From Rhea pennata (lineage: Eukaryota; Chordata; Aves; Rheiformes; Rheidae): 64,000 nucleotides of DNA. The translations under genes and the position numbers were made by a program. Shown piece after piece: positions 49,771 to 60,356 of this stretch. The notes below the pieces were generated by a model. That model did not search any database, had not been told where the DNA came from, and worked only from the letters and a program-made list of their open reading frames with translations. The stretch is from assembly GCF_028389875.1 (NCBI RefSeq), contig NC_084668.1, forward strand, positions 17,255,993-17,319,992. The letters are read 5' to 3'. Position 1 is the first letter of the stretch. Each line of letters opens with the position of its first letter.

Positions 49771-49939
49771 TTCCTCTGGTTGTCTGTTAAGGTGATGCCT
49801 TGTGCAGATACTTTGAAGTGGACGATAGTAGCAGTGGGCGTAGGGTCAGCGACCAGAGTTTCAGAGACAGCTTTTGCAATGGCCTGGGGGCCCGTGAGTG
49901 ACTCCATCTCCACCGAGTTGATAAAGAGGACATTGCAGG
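49771..49939 (-). CDS. TNS1: tensin-1, first PTB domain exon (169 nt)
   Basis: It encodes the end of A, then [20 protein letters not shown], through [20 protein letters not shown] to [15 protein letters not shown] and the start of K. This is the N-terminal strand, helix and following strands of the PTB domain, which binds integrin beta NPxY tails at fibrillar adhesions. The acceptor is TTCCAG and the donor is AA|GTAAGA. It enters in phase 1 and leaves in phase 2, so it is the only asymmetric exon of the SH2-PTB block. Skipping it would break the frame. Confidence 0.95.
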
Positions 49940-50035
49940 CTGGAAGGGGAGACAGAGCAGGCATGGCGTGAACAATCGCTCCAGACCATATTCACCCCAT
50001 GGCAACGGGGCTCCGAGCAGCCCCTGCCTACTCAC

Positions 50036-50107
50036 CCGCACCCTGTTTGAGGAGGTCGGTGGCGGAGTTGCTGGATGATGCTGCATCTTTCTTTTCCTCA
50101 GTAGGAT
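50036..50107 (-). CDS. TNS1: tensin-1, SH2-PTB hinge exon (72 nt)
   Basis: It encodes the end of D, then PTEEKKDAASSSNSATDLLK and QGA. This is the polar, flexible hinge between SH2 and PTB. LLKQGA at the end is conserved with mammalian TNS1, whereas the KKDAASSSNS part differs, as expected for a linker. The acceptor is TTCTAG and the donor is G|GTGAGT. It is phase 1 at both ends. Confidence 0.93.
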
Positions 50108-50486
50108 CTAGAAGAGAGGAGATGTCATTGCTTCTCCCTACTTGAAAAGTGACCCAGTTCCTGGCAGCCCAGGGTGGGGAGAAGATGTACTATCCCCTTT
50201 CCAACTGCCAGGCATCAGATCCCAGGGTGAATGCTGGCTCCTAGCACGCCACCCTGAGGGAAAAGCCCAGCCTGGATCTGAACTATCTGAGCACAGGAGT
50301 GTAAGGGGAACGGTGGGGAAGCACAGCTCCCAGCACAGAGAGGAGAGGGTGTACATCCCTAGGACTGATTCTGCTGAGGAAATACAGCTCTGAACATGGC
50401 TCTGGCTGGCAGAGGAACCAAGATCCTGTCTCAGGCTGCAGAGGGGTAACACTGTCCTATTGCTTCCTTCTGAGCCTGGCTCTCAC
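50108..50486 (-). other. TNS1 intron
   Basis: A short intron of 379 nt with GTGAGA donor and TCTAG acceptor. Nothing further is recognised. Confidence 0.85.
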
Positions 50487-50564
50487 CTCGATCAGGAATG
50501 ACCAGTTTGCAGGGCAGGGCCAAAGGCATGATGGAGTGCTGGTACACCAGAGCCGACAGGCACC
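50487..50564 (-). CDS. TNS1: tensin-1, SH2 domain exon (78 nt)
   Basis: It encodes the end of G, then [20 protein letters not shown] and VIPDR. This is the C-terminal helix and last strand of the SH2 domain. The human counterpart is [20 protein letters not shown], so only two residues differ (Cys for Ser at the start, Met for Ile). The acceptor is TCCCCAG and the donor is CGAG|GTGAGA. It is phase 1 at both ends. Confidence 0.95.
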
Positions 50565-51380
50565 CTGGGGAGAGACAAGAGACAATCAGCAAGGGGCTGG
50601 GGACCCACATTACCCTGCCTTGGAGTATGCTAGCCAAGGGATAACTAGAACAAGGGAAGTCACTACCCTTCACCCCACCCAGCAGCATCATTTCTCCTCC
50701 TCTCGCCCTGCCCTCAAAAAGCTGAGGATGTGTCATACACTTTGCAAAAGTCTGTGCAACCCTGTGCACTCACATGCCCATATTTGCATGTGTGTGCATG
50801 TGCAGGAGACCACGCAGCATGTGTACACACATGCCATTGGACATGTGCATGTGACTGTGTGTACATATAGGCACATGAGGGGAGCATACATGTCTGTTCT
50901 GTGTGTGTATCTGTGTACACATGCAGGGCAGTAGGTCTGTGTGCATGCACACAGATGTGCATGGACAGGCACCTATGTGTCTCTGCAGAGGTGAAAATAC
51001 ATGTGTGTGTACAGGTGTACACTTTATGTTCAGATGTGCACGCACACACACATGTAGGTATGCATATTGGTACATTTGTGTGCATTGAAGTGTGATGTTC
51101 ACCTGGATAGAGGGGTGTTCGGTTAAATTTAGGCATGTATGAAGGTAAATACTATGCATATATGCACACATAAATGTGCACGTATGCATGCATGAGCAGG
51201 CATTACACCAGAGGCTTCTTAGGGCTCTGCTTTGAACACCTGCAGGACTCAGTTATGCCAGAATAGGCAGCTGTGGCAGAGGCAGGGCTCTCCCAGACAC
51301 CTACTTGCTCTGCCTTGATAGTCCACCAAAGTAAGGGCCTTCCCAGCCCTGCAGACAGGGAAGCACACGGGGACACTCAC
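50565..51380 (-). other. TNS1 intron with TG/CA-rich minisatellite
   Basis: Bounded by GTGAGT and CCCCAG. More than half of its length is the alternating purine-pyrimidine tract listed separately. Confidence 0.85.
50767..51190. repeat. TG/CA-rich diverged minisatellite
   Basis: About 420 bp composed almost wholly of TGTGCA, TGTGTA, CATGTG and similar words with no single period. Alternating purine-pyrimidine runs like this can adopt Z-DNA. It gives long artefactual open frames on both strands, rich in Cys/His/Thr (minus) or Cys/Val/His (plus), which are not genes. Confidence 0.8.
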
Positions 51381-51473
51381 CAAAATTGGGCTCATTGGGG
51401 CATCCTTTTAGTTTCACACCCCGCGGGCTGGTCTCGATGAGGAAGTGCCTCACCAGCTCGTTGGTGATGTCTC
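51381..51473 (-). CDS. TNS1: tensin-1, SH2 domain exon (93 nt)
   Basis: It encodes the end of G, then [20 protein letters not shown] and [15 protein letters not shown] with the following basic strand is the SH2 segment after the central sheet, and GCPNEPNF is the loop characteristic of tensin SH2 domains. The acceptor is TTCCCAG and the donor is TTTG|GTGAGT. It is phase 1 at both ends. The human sequence is [20 protein letters not shown]. Confidence 0.95.
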
Positions 51474-51994
51474 CTGGGAAGAGATGGGAGGTTCTCACAC
51501 CACAGCCACCCTCCTCCCCCTCCTCCTCCTCCTCCCTGCCAGCTGCCCGCAAGCCTTCACCTACGGGAGCAGTCCCCTCCGGTCTCTTTCACCCTGCCAC
51601 CCCAAGATCCCACAGGAAGCTAGCACTCAGGCACATCCCCGGCTCGAGAGGGGGCTCTGCCCTTCTGTATGCCTTCCTTGTATCAAGTCTTTTGCAAAGA
51701 GCTGACCTCGAGCCAGGCACCTCTGCGGTGCTGCTAGGCTCGAGAGCTGTGCCCATTTCTCCATGCTAAGGATCAGCTGCAAATGCCCCCAAGCCCTCCA
51801 CAGCTCAGGGCAGTGTCTAGCGCTTCCCTGTGCCACCAAAGAGGAGAGCTAGGGAAGAGACGGGAGGGAAGGAGGGATGCTGCCACATCAGCACATACCA
51901 AAGGGCACACCATATTCAGCAGACCCGGCTGCCCGCTCGCCGCGGGCTGAACAATAGAAAGCATCTCGGCGTGGGAAGGAGAAGGGCACAATAC
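51474..51994 (-). other. TNS1 intron
   Basis: The donor is G|GTATTG, weak at +3 to +6, and the acceptor is TTCCCAG. A CTC-rich stretch (about 51510-51535, plus) lies near its 3' end and is GAG-rich in the transcript. No other feature is seen. Confidence 0.82.
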
Positions 51995-52126
51995 CTTTCT
52001 TGTTCTGCTGCATGACCGTGGGAGGTGGGGACGCCACTTTCATGGCGAGGCCGTAGGCTCCCCGGAAGGAGTGGCTGTCGCGGATAATGAAAGCCCCGGG
52101 CTCCCTGTCCTTCAGCAACGTGATGG
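51995..52126 (-). CDS. TNS1: tensin-1, SH2 core exon with phosphotyrosine-binding Arg (132 nt)
   Basis: It encodes the end of A, then [40 protein letters not shown] and [11 protein letters not shown] is the tensin version of the SH2 FLVRES motif, and its Arg is the phosphotyrosine-binding residue, intact here. GAYGLAMKV is the following strand. The acceptor is CTCCGCAG. The donor AAAG|GTATTG departs from consensus after +2, but no better site is in frame nearby and the human protein joins at the same residue. It is phase 1 at both ends. Confidence 0.95.
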
Positions 52127-52560
52127 CTGCGGAGAGAGAAAGGCAACCCTCAGGCCTGGCAAATGCAGAGCCAACGTGTGGGTGGTGGTCAAGATGGGGA
52201 GCTCACTTGTCCCAGCTCTGAGACTTCTTTGAGTAACATCTGTGCAAGATCTGGGTGCTTCACACACCAAACTGCGTAGCTCCACTGCACACTGGGAACA
52301 GATCAGTCCTCAGAGGGGGAAGGTTTAGGGAGCCCATGTCATGCAAGCCTGCAGCTGACTTGGGCCTCAAGCGCCCTTCTCCCATGGCCCCAGTATCCCC
52401 AGTCCATCTTCACTCCCTACCCAGCCCCAGGATTTTCCTTCGGGGTTATCCTTTCTAGCCCCTACAATCCTGCAGCTATCTATCTCCAATGCAGCAGCAC
52501 ACCCAGAGTCTCAAACGCACCTCGCTCAGCCGAATCCTTTGCCCCAAGCCATTTACCCAC
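52127..52560 (-). other. TNS1 intron
   Basis: Bounded by GTGGGT (donor) and CCGCAG. Nothing else is recognised. Confidence 0.85.
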
Positions 52561-52647
52561 CTTGCTCCCTGGAGATCTCTGGTTTGTACCAGTACTTGGA
52601 AGTGTCTTGGACAAACTTGACATTGGCACGAGTCTCAGGGCTGATGT
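52561..52647 (-). CDS. TNS1: tensin-1, start of SH2 domain (87 nt)
   Basis: It encodes the end of D, then [20 protein letters not shown] and [20 protein letters not shown] is the beginning of the tensin SH2 domain, with the first helix starting at the exon end. The acceptor is TTCCTGCAG and the donor is CAAG|GTGGGT. It is phase 1 at both ends, like the next four exons. The human sequence is [20 protein letters not shown], so this is near-identical. Confidence 0.95.
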
Positions 52648-54192
52648 CTGCAGGAAGGAAAGGGGAAAAGAAAAGAAAAACAGTCAAGAGACACTGTATA
52701 TAAAACTCTGTATGAGTTTTTAGCAGCTCCTGCCTGCAGTGGAGCATGGCCAGCCAATCTCCAGGTGTATTAATATCTTAACCTTATTTTAACCCCAGTA
52801 TATTGCCTTAACCTCAGGTTGTGGCAAGCTCCAGTTCAAACAGAGGCAGGTTGATCTTCACCTGGAGCTGGTGGGGCCACACCTAAAGTTAAACCCAGGC
52901 ACAAGCCTTCAGAGGCTATGCAGGAAAGAACTTATCCTGCACATACGCTGAGAAAAAAAGTCATTCATCATTTAAAAGTTTGCCAGTCAGGTGAATAAAA
53001 GCTGTCCAAGGAAAAAGGTGGGATCTCCAGAGGGCAGTCGGGAGATTCATTGACTTTAGAGGCACTTTACCGCTCTCCAGTGTTCAAGATTTGGCTGATC
53101 CATCATAAAAAAATCCCTTATCTTAGCTCCACGCAGAGGACCCAGACAGGCAGATGCCTCCCAGGAAAAGCAGCAGGTCCCCAGCCCCAGTGCAGCTTGA
53201 CCTCACCACACTCTGCCTGTGGCACGGCCATGATGGGACCCAACATTCCCGTTATGCAACCTCCACTTTGCTCACACTACATTTCTAACCACCTGCTTTT
53301 CACAAGCAGACAAGCAAACAACCTGCTGGGCCAGGTCAGATAACACCTCACGCGTTATCAGCCCATTGCAATCTAGTCACCTGCAGAGGCTTCGCTCTGA
53401 TCTCCAGCCCGCTCCCTAATCGGTACGATTTCACGCTTGCGTTTCACAGCTCAGAAATGTCCTGCCTCCCCACAGCCCACAAAGTTGGCAGCCCACAGTG
53501 AACACGAGCAACGTGGCCATCACAGGAGCCAGGGAGCCCACAAAGGGCTGCGAAACCAACCCAGCCGCCGGAGCCGCTGCTCTGCCAGCGCTTTATTCCC
53601 CTCGTCCTATCAGCCCAATCTTGGCGTCACGGAGGTGTCTCCTAACAAGAGCAGGGGGACGGGTTTCAGGTGCAGCAGCACCCAGGGCACAACGTGGCTT
53701 TTCAAAATAAGGAGGCCACCTGGATGCACTGCAGCAGGGTCTCTCCAGGGCAAAGCCAGCAGGGAACGGGGCTCCAGGGTCAGCGAGTCCCCATGCGGGA
53801 GAAAGGCCGCGCGGATGTGAGCGGCCTCCCGGGGCTTTGATCTCCCTGTACACAAACTCCTGCACTGTTTATGTCAGCATGACAACAAGTTTGCTTCTGA
53901 TGCTAAGTCAGTATTTTCCTGCCTGGAACATACTGTTTTCACTGTTTTGAAAGGCAGGAAAAGCAGGAAGTGGCCCAAGCCCCAGAAGTGCCGCAGGTTT
54001 CTACACTGACAGGAGGAGTAAATCAAATCACAGCCGCAACCACTTCCTCACTCACCAGCGAAGAGGAGAGAGACAGAGGGGCAGAGGAGGGAAGGAAGTC
54101 AAGATATACCAAACAGGAGAAGCAGAAGTTTCTCCTATTTTTTTTCTCTATTTTCTTCTCTTCTTGGGAGGGAAGCCCTGGGTGTCCCTTAC
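52648..54192 (-). other. TNS1 intron
   Basis: Bounded by GTAAGG and CTGCAG. It is CpG-enriched at 53500-53830. Open frames there (up to 127 codons, plus) look composition-driven. A T-rich stretch (about 54129-54165, plus) lies just inside the 5' end. Confidence 0.82.
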
Positions 54193-55061
54193 CTGGCATA
54201 GAAAACTTGGAGAAGTCTGGAAGAGTATGGGAGAAAGTCACAGCGCTGCCACCGCTGGGGCTGGACATGCCACTGGAGAGGGGCGAGGACGTCTTGCCAT
54301 TGATGGTGGCGTAGTTGGGCAGGCTGTTGGAGCGGTCCCCAGCCGACATCCTCCTCTTCTCAGGCAGTGCGGGCTGCGGTGTGGGGCTGCCCTGCCGGTA
54401 AGCAGCCGAGTCCGGCGAGGAGGAGTGGGGCGTGCTGGTGCCAAGGTAATACGCCGGCGAGACAGGGAAGGACGGCGTGGAGGGAGGCTGGTAGCCGGAG
54501 GAGCTGCTCTGCCGAGACAGTGTTGGGTGCCTCTCCTCCGGGGTGGTGTAGCCGTATGCAGGGCTGCCGGGGGGGCCAGCTGCCATGGCCTGATGTCTGG
54601 CCATGCTGGGGCTCCCCGGCGCTGTGGCCAGGTTGCTGTGGGTTGCCACGGCATGCCGGCCCAAGCCAGGGCTACCAGGAGCACCCGTGATGCTGGGGTT
54701 GACTGCTCTTCGTCCAAAGCCTGGGCTGGGCGGTGTGTTGGTAGCCACTGTCCGGTGCAGGGTGCGGGGACTCCCCGGCAGTGTGTGAACCCCCACCACG
54801 CTGACCTGTGGCTGTGGCCGAGCTTGTGGGTCCGGCTGGAGGCCACCATGGCTGTCAGGGTAGTCAGGGCTGCTGTATGCTGGGCCTGGGGCCCCACCTT
54901 GGACCACGCTGAAGGAGGATGGAGACGAGTTTTGGTAGCTGCTTTGAGCAGAGGGCATTTGGGAGGCAACAGGCGATCGGTAAGTAGATTCGGCCAAGGC
55001 ATGGGGAGGCGTAACCGTGCCGTGGGGGCTGCCCTCTGAAGGATAGCTGCGGATGGAGGCT
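54193..55061 (-). CDS. TNS1: tensin-1, large Ser/Pro-rich linker exon (869 nt)
   Basis: It encodes about 290 residues, from [20 protein letters not shown] to [15 protein letters not shown]. It is low-complexity and rich in Ser, Pro and Gly, the disordered linker between the N-terminal phosphatase/C2-like region and the SH2 domain. Near the middle are degenerate repeats ([44 protein letters not shown]). Towards the end, [39 protein letters not shown] and INGK are strongly conserved and contain likely phosphorylation sites. The acceptor is TCTCCTCAG and the donor is CCAG|GTAAGG. It enters in phase 2 and leaves in phase 1. Long open frames in two other frames (54238-55239 minus, 54164-55039 plus) are shadows. 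Sequence similarity identifies TNS1 rather than other tensins. Confidence 0.95.
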
Positions 55062-55690
55062 CTGAGGAGAGATGGGGAGGGGAAAAGGATTCAGCTGCCA
55101 GCACTCGTTGTGGCTGCTCACTGGTACCACATCTCCAAGCAATGCACAGGGAAACTGAGGCATGGAGCCAGTGAGCCATTGAGTTGCTCAGTGGCAACAG
55201 CAGGACACAGCCCAGGACCTGCCAGCCACATGAAATCAACTTGAGGCAGCTTCAGTTTCCCAATTCCCAACACACACACCAATTCCCATCCAAGATACGT
55301 CGCATTCTGGGAGGGAGAGCCTTTTCTTAGCTCTTCTCCCAGCAAAACACCTGATTGATTCCTCCCTGCCAGCTCTACAGGCTGGGACAGTGGCAGGCAG
55401 CAGGCAGGAGTGGAGATGGGCTGAGGATGGAGGGCTCCATCGCACTGCAAGTTATGGATGCTCAGCCCAGCCCGCAGCAGTGTTAAAACATACTCAATCC
55501 CTCCTCCTGCCATGGGGCCACATTCCCAGTGAGATGTTGGCGATGGCCCAGTGACCACCACTGACCCAGCTCTGTGTCCTTGGGTAGTGTTAGGTCACTG
55601 CCATGTTCAAAGATGGCATAGGAGCCCCTGGCACTGCCAGCTGGCAAAGAGGGATGCAGAGCCATGAGGACCTGCCTGCTACCCTCTTAC
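55062..55690 (-). other. TNS1 intron with MIR relic
   Basis: Bounded by GTAAGA and CTCAG. It holds the MIR fragment at 55145-55216. Confidence 0.85.
55145..55216 (-). repeat. MIR SINE relic
   Basis: The plus strand has GGGAAACTGAGGCATGGAGC, then a TTGCTCAGTGGCAACAGCAGGACACAGCCCAGGACC-type segment. This is the order of a reverse-complement MIR. It is diverged but recognisable. Confidence 0.62.
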
Positions 55691-55865
55691 CCGTCCACGT
55701 TGTGAATGGGGCTGCTGGTGGAGATGGGGCTGGGGGTGGTGAAGGAGTTGGAGAAGGTGCCGTTCCTGGTGGGTGCCTCCGTAGCCTCTGGCTGGACAGT
55801 CGGCAGGCTCCCTCCCCTGCCTATCGTGGCCGTCCGTGCCACCGACTCAACGTAGCTCCTGGGCT
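55691..55865 (-). CDS. TNS1: tensin-1, linker exon with [12 protein letters not shown] (175 nt)
   Basis: It encodes [40 protein letters not shown] and [32 protein letters not shown] is identical to mammalian TNS1, and NGTF...SPISTSSPI aligns with NGTLGGSF...SPLSTSSPI. The acceptor is TCCTGTAG and the donor is GACGG|GTAAGA. It enters in phase 1 (the codon for E is shared) and leaves in phase 2. The middle part is variable between species. Confidence 0.94.
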
Positions 55866-58800
55866 CTACAGGAGAAGGAAACAGGAAACAGATGAGCCTG
55901 CAGCTCATGCTGCTGGCGAGAGTGCGGGAATGGGGCCATGCCCTTCCCAGTCACCCCGTTTCAACCAGTGAAGGTGCTTGACATGAGCTCCTCCAGCTGC
56001 ACGTCTTCCCCCATTTCTCTGCCCCATCATTTAACCCGGCCTAAAACAGATCTCCCTATCTCCTTCCCCATCCCCAGAAGGTTGTGCAAAAATGGACAGG
56101 ATGGGCCCTATATGGCCTTTAAAGTTGCTCTGAGAGCTCTCAAAAACCCCAGCAAGCACACGGGGGGGGGAGGGGGGCTATGCCCACCCCTTCTTGAAGC
56201 AAATGGGGCCATGGTCCCATCCTGCAGTGCAACTCAGCCTCACTGCAGGCTCTGACACCACTGTCCCTCCACCCTGTTCTGAATCAGCATCCCACTCCAG
56301 CCAGGATGCCAAATAGCACACGTCGTGCTCCACATTCATCCTCAACCAGTAAAAATAGAGCAAGTGGCTCGGCGCAGCTCGCACTGACTCACTGCAGGAC
56401 TGACGTGATGCCCCACGGTTCCTGCCCTGTGCAGCCCACCTCACCCTGCCATCTCCAGCAGCAGAGACGAGGGCAGCAGTGCCAGCTATTTCTACTGAAG
56501 CATTCAATGCTTCCTCTGCATTCCAGCTTGAATCTGGACTCCATAAGCACACTCGGAAAATGCAATTTTCCTTTGAAGATGCTGAACTCTCCCATGCCAG
56601 GAATAGCAGGTTGGGGTGGCCATCAGCAGCCTAGCCAAACTGGCCATTAGATACAGCCCTCCATCTCCTCTTCCCTTTCCACCTCAGATTTCTTCTCCCC
56701 TGCCTTCAGCATTGAGCAGGGAAAGCACCAAATCTGTTCTTGCTCCATCGAGTCTGGCTGAAGCCAGCCATGTGGATGCCCCTCAGCAGTGGCCAGTGAC
56801 ATGTTACCACCCACCAGCCAAGGCAGAGGAAGAGGCTTCAGCTTTAACTTCTTTCTTCCATGGCACTGCAGGAATTTCACACCTCGCCAGGAGGCAAGCC
56901 TACCTCACATGGCTCATGCGTGCCATGGATTGCCTCTGTGCCTGCTACTGATGCCCAGAGCTGGGGCGTAGCACCCAAACCAAAACCACATGCAAAGCCC
57001 TGGTGTCCACCAGCTCTGGACCTCAAGCCATGCTGGAGAGGACAATAGGGCCTGGAAACTGTCCCCCTCTCCAGTCTGCCTGTACTGGACACACAGCACC
57101 CAGTGGACCCTATTCCTCTTCGGGACCAAGGCTGGGCTGGTGGCATTGGACACAAACTGAGTGGGACCCATGACATTCACCTCCTACTACTTCCCATACA
57201 CCTTCCCTGCCCAACAACATCACCGGCCGGCATGAAACACTTTGGGCCAGGCATCCTCACCGGTCCCTGGCTCCACTAGCTCTTTGCACAGCTAGCTCCA
57301 GGCTGGCCATGCCCTAGGCAGCTCTGCAGTACTAATTAGCGTTACAAACGTTATTATTATCATTAGTCATAACAACCGCTCTCTGGCTAATCCTGCAGGC
57401 AAGACAGCCTGCTTCCAGCCAGCAGTGCCAATGCACAGCACTGTGTTCAGAGCTGAACCCAGGGGAGCTGCAAGGAAAATGACTGTCATAGCCCTCCCTC
57501 CTTCTCCATGCACTGAGAATCAAAGTAAGTGCCCCATCTGCAGACAGGGGAAGATGAGTCAACCCCCCGGAGCTAATCTCCCTGCCCAGCCCTGCTCAGC
57601 CATCCCAGGAAAGATCTGAGCAGAAAACTCAGTGAGGTCAACATGGGCTGGGTACCAATGGCTGAGACAGGACATAGGACTTAGAGTGACAGGGACAAGG
57701 CACTTGGCATCCAGGGGGATGTCCAAGGCAGCTGCAAGAAACTCATCACTGCTTAGGTAATTAAATTAATTTCACAGCTACCCACATCTCCCCTCTTGTC
57801 CCCACCTCAGACTAAAATTAGCCAGACAGTAAAAATGAGTCAGCCTGCAAGAGTTTAAGACGAAACGGCTGCGAAAATACCAGCCCCTCCTGCTAATGTA
57901 GAGACTAAAGTGAGGCAGGAGCCAGGGGTTTAGCAAGAAGGGCAACGGGAAGGGAAAGCCCACGTATGAACGTGCAGGAGCATGGGTCGGCAAGTGCGAG
58001 TGGGCGTGCAAGCATAGGTGTGTGACAGTGAGAGCGGGTGCACAACTGTGGGCACACGTCTGAGTGCTTTGGTTCACTACATGAAAAAAAAATAACTGGG
58101 AAGTTTTAGACAGGGTTTTTTTAGGTTAAAAAATCTGATCTTGCCTCCTCGTGTTTTCTTGGAAGAGGCTCTGGAGACGGGAAGACAGTGGGAGAATAGA
58201 GAGGCCATGAGTCATCCGGGGATGGGCAGCCATTCGGGAATCCCTGATGGAGAGGAGCTCCTGAGTACCAGACCCTTCCCAAATCCAAGGGGGGCTGCGC
58301 TCCTTCCAGAAATACCCAACGCCAACTGTAATCATCTTTTTAAAGCCTCCTTGAGGTGGCAGCCAGGTTCCACGCTCACATGCTGCCAGCACACCCACAC
58401 AGCTGCTCTCCTGTTCTGGACCCCAGACACAGGAACAGGAACAGCCCAGGCAGGCTGAGATCCTCTGACCAGGTTCTGTCCCAGAGGGATAGAGACCTTT
58501 GTGGAGCACGTAGCTGGAGCACAGAGGTGCCCTGGGCTCAGAGGAGCTGCGGATGAGAGCTGCACCCTGCTAAGCAGCACAGGGTGGGCCACTACTCAAG
58601 CTTCCCCCCTTGCCCTGTTATTGGGCTGTTCCTGTGTCCCAGACATGCCATCTGAAACCATCTCCCTTAGGCCAAAACAACAGTCCCTGCTCAGGGCTGC
58701 AGACCCAGCCCCATTAAAGCCACCTGGTTATCTGAGAAGTTAAAAGAGGGAAAGCAGTTTTGGTGTTGGCTACTCAGCCCCACTAGCACAGAGCTGCCAG

Positions 58801-60356
58801 AAGTCCTCACCCAGGCTAACCATCACACAAGCAGCTGGAGAACTGTGAGACCAGAGAAGCAGTGTAGTTCAGGCTTCTGTCTGATTCCTGAGGGTTTTGG
58901 TGGGAAGGAGAGAAGAAGAGATATTTGGAGGGTGAAAAGCTAAAGTTTCTGGGAAAAGCCCAGAAGGAAAATTTGAGGGAAAAGCCTACTTTTATTTCCG
59001 CTTTTCTTCCTTTGAGGCATCCAGGAAACCATCACTGAAAAATCGGGAAATTTTGAAAATGGAAGATCTTTTGTGTTATTTTCTTTCAGCAAGCTCTTTC
59101 TCTAGTATCTCCAAAATGTTCACATTTGGGCTGATATTTGTACTTCAAGGAATTTCTGAGGAGAAATACTAATTGCTCCCAGGGGCTATGGGAAAATGTA
59201 GCAAACATACTGAAAAGAGACATCCTCTCACTGAAAAGGATTCTGAACAAATAGTTTCCCAACCTGGCCCCAAAGGCCTGAACTTTCATTAAATAAGAAC
59301 ACAAAACCACACAACAACGATTAGATAGAAGCTGGCACATTGGGTAACTGCAGGCGCTCCCAAAGCTTCTGCCGCCCCAGGACACTCACCATCCTGGAGC
59401 CATGCAATACCTCCGCGATCGGCAAAGCCATCCCTAAACCTTGCGCAGGAGGCTGTGCAAGCCCACACAGCCGAGGGAGGCCGTCGGCAACGAGTGCACA
59501 GAGGACGTCCCCGCTGAGCCCGTGCCACAGCGTCCTGCTGAGACGCACAGCCCAGGGGCAGGAGGCGGATGCAGCTGTGGGAATTCAGGCCACCTTTTTT
59601 TCACTGCCACGCCAGCCCGGCAGCAGATGCACACAGGCTGTCTGTACTTTACCACTACCCAAACGGACGAGCTGGCGCCCAGCTGAGCCAGCAGCACGTT
59701 TGTAGCCTTTGCGCTTTGTGACCTTTTGTGCTGCACTTTGGTTTATTTTCGCTCTCCTCCAAATGGCAGCAGCACGGCCAGAGGGGGAGGGAAGGATCCT
59801 GGAAATGGGACTGTTGCTCGCAGCCCCCAGGCAGGCTGTTTTGAAGCTGGCTGAGGCATGCCAACTTTCGCAGTGTGTCTCCAGTGAGGACATCATGCGC
59901 CACATTCGCAGACAAAGAGCTTTCAGCCTCGTTGGACCATTGCCACCCAATGTGACAGACCTCTGCGTGCTTCCTGGGACCAGGTGGCTACAGGAGCGAG
60001 GCATATGTCCGTAAGAGACTGCAGCAATCATGCAGCTCCTTTTGCAATGCCCAGGGATCTACACCACAGAAAGAAACTCCCAACACCAGGGGCTGGAAAA
60101 GCATCGGCCCCTCTTTACCCCATGCATCAGAGACATCAGAGAATCTAACCACATCACACGAGGCAACATTCCCTTCCCAAAATGGAACAGGATCGACAAG
60201 ATTCACGTTTCTAAATCACTTCCAAAGAATGACTTAGGGGCCTCCTCTGAGGAAGGGAAATCTTCTATCATCTCAGACAATTTTAGCCTGCTCTGAGTGA
60301 TGGGACCAGACAGTCAGGAGAAGTGGGAAAAAGAGATAGAGAAAAGCCTTTCTTAC
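55866..60356 (-). other. TNS1 intron (4.5 kb)
   Basis: The largest intron in the window. It contains a G-rich run (56161-56177), a TAAT/ATT-rich stretch (57330-57370), an AP-1/NF-E2-type TGAGTCAGC (57836-57844) and a CpG-rich patch with an orphan donor (59387-59560), described under findings. No exon with tensin similarity is visible. Confidence 0.8.
57836..57844. promoter_or_regulatory. AP-1/NF-E2-type site
   Basis: TGAGTCAGC is a full AP-1 core (TGAGTCA) with the GC extension recognised by small-Maf/NF-E2 dimers. It sits in an AT-rich pocket of the intron. A single motif is weak evidence for function. Confidence 0.25.

Noticed and set aside
50714..51189. Cys/His-rich frames of about 130-140 codons on both strands
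   Set aside because: They translate the TG/CA minisatellite. The zinc-finger-like look comes only from TGT/CAC codons.
54238..55239. 333-codon minus frame and 291-codon plus frame over the large tensin exon
   Set aside because: Both are shadows of the GC-rich, Ser/Pro-rich coding frame. Arg/Pro/Ala-rich translations are what the other frames of such DNA yield.
57330..57620. Second MIR or L2 copy in the large intron
   Set aside because: A few words fit (ATTATTATTAT, GCCCCATCTGCAGA), but their order and spacing do not support a repeat call by eye.
59709..60014. 101-codon plus-strand frame beginning with a signal-peptide-like segment
   Set aside because: It starts at TTG, has no upstream promoter evidence, lies in a TNS1 intron and resembles no secreted family. 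The hydrophobic start is likely chance.
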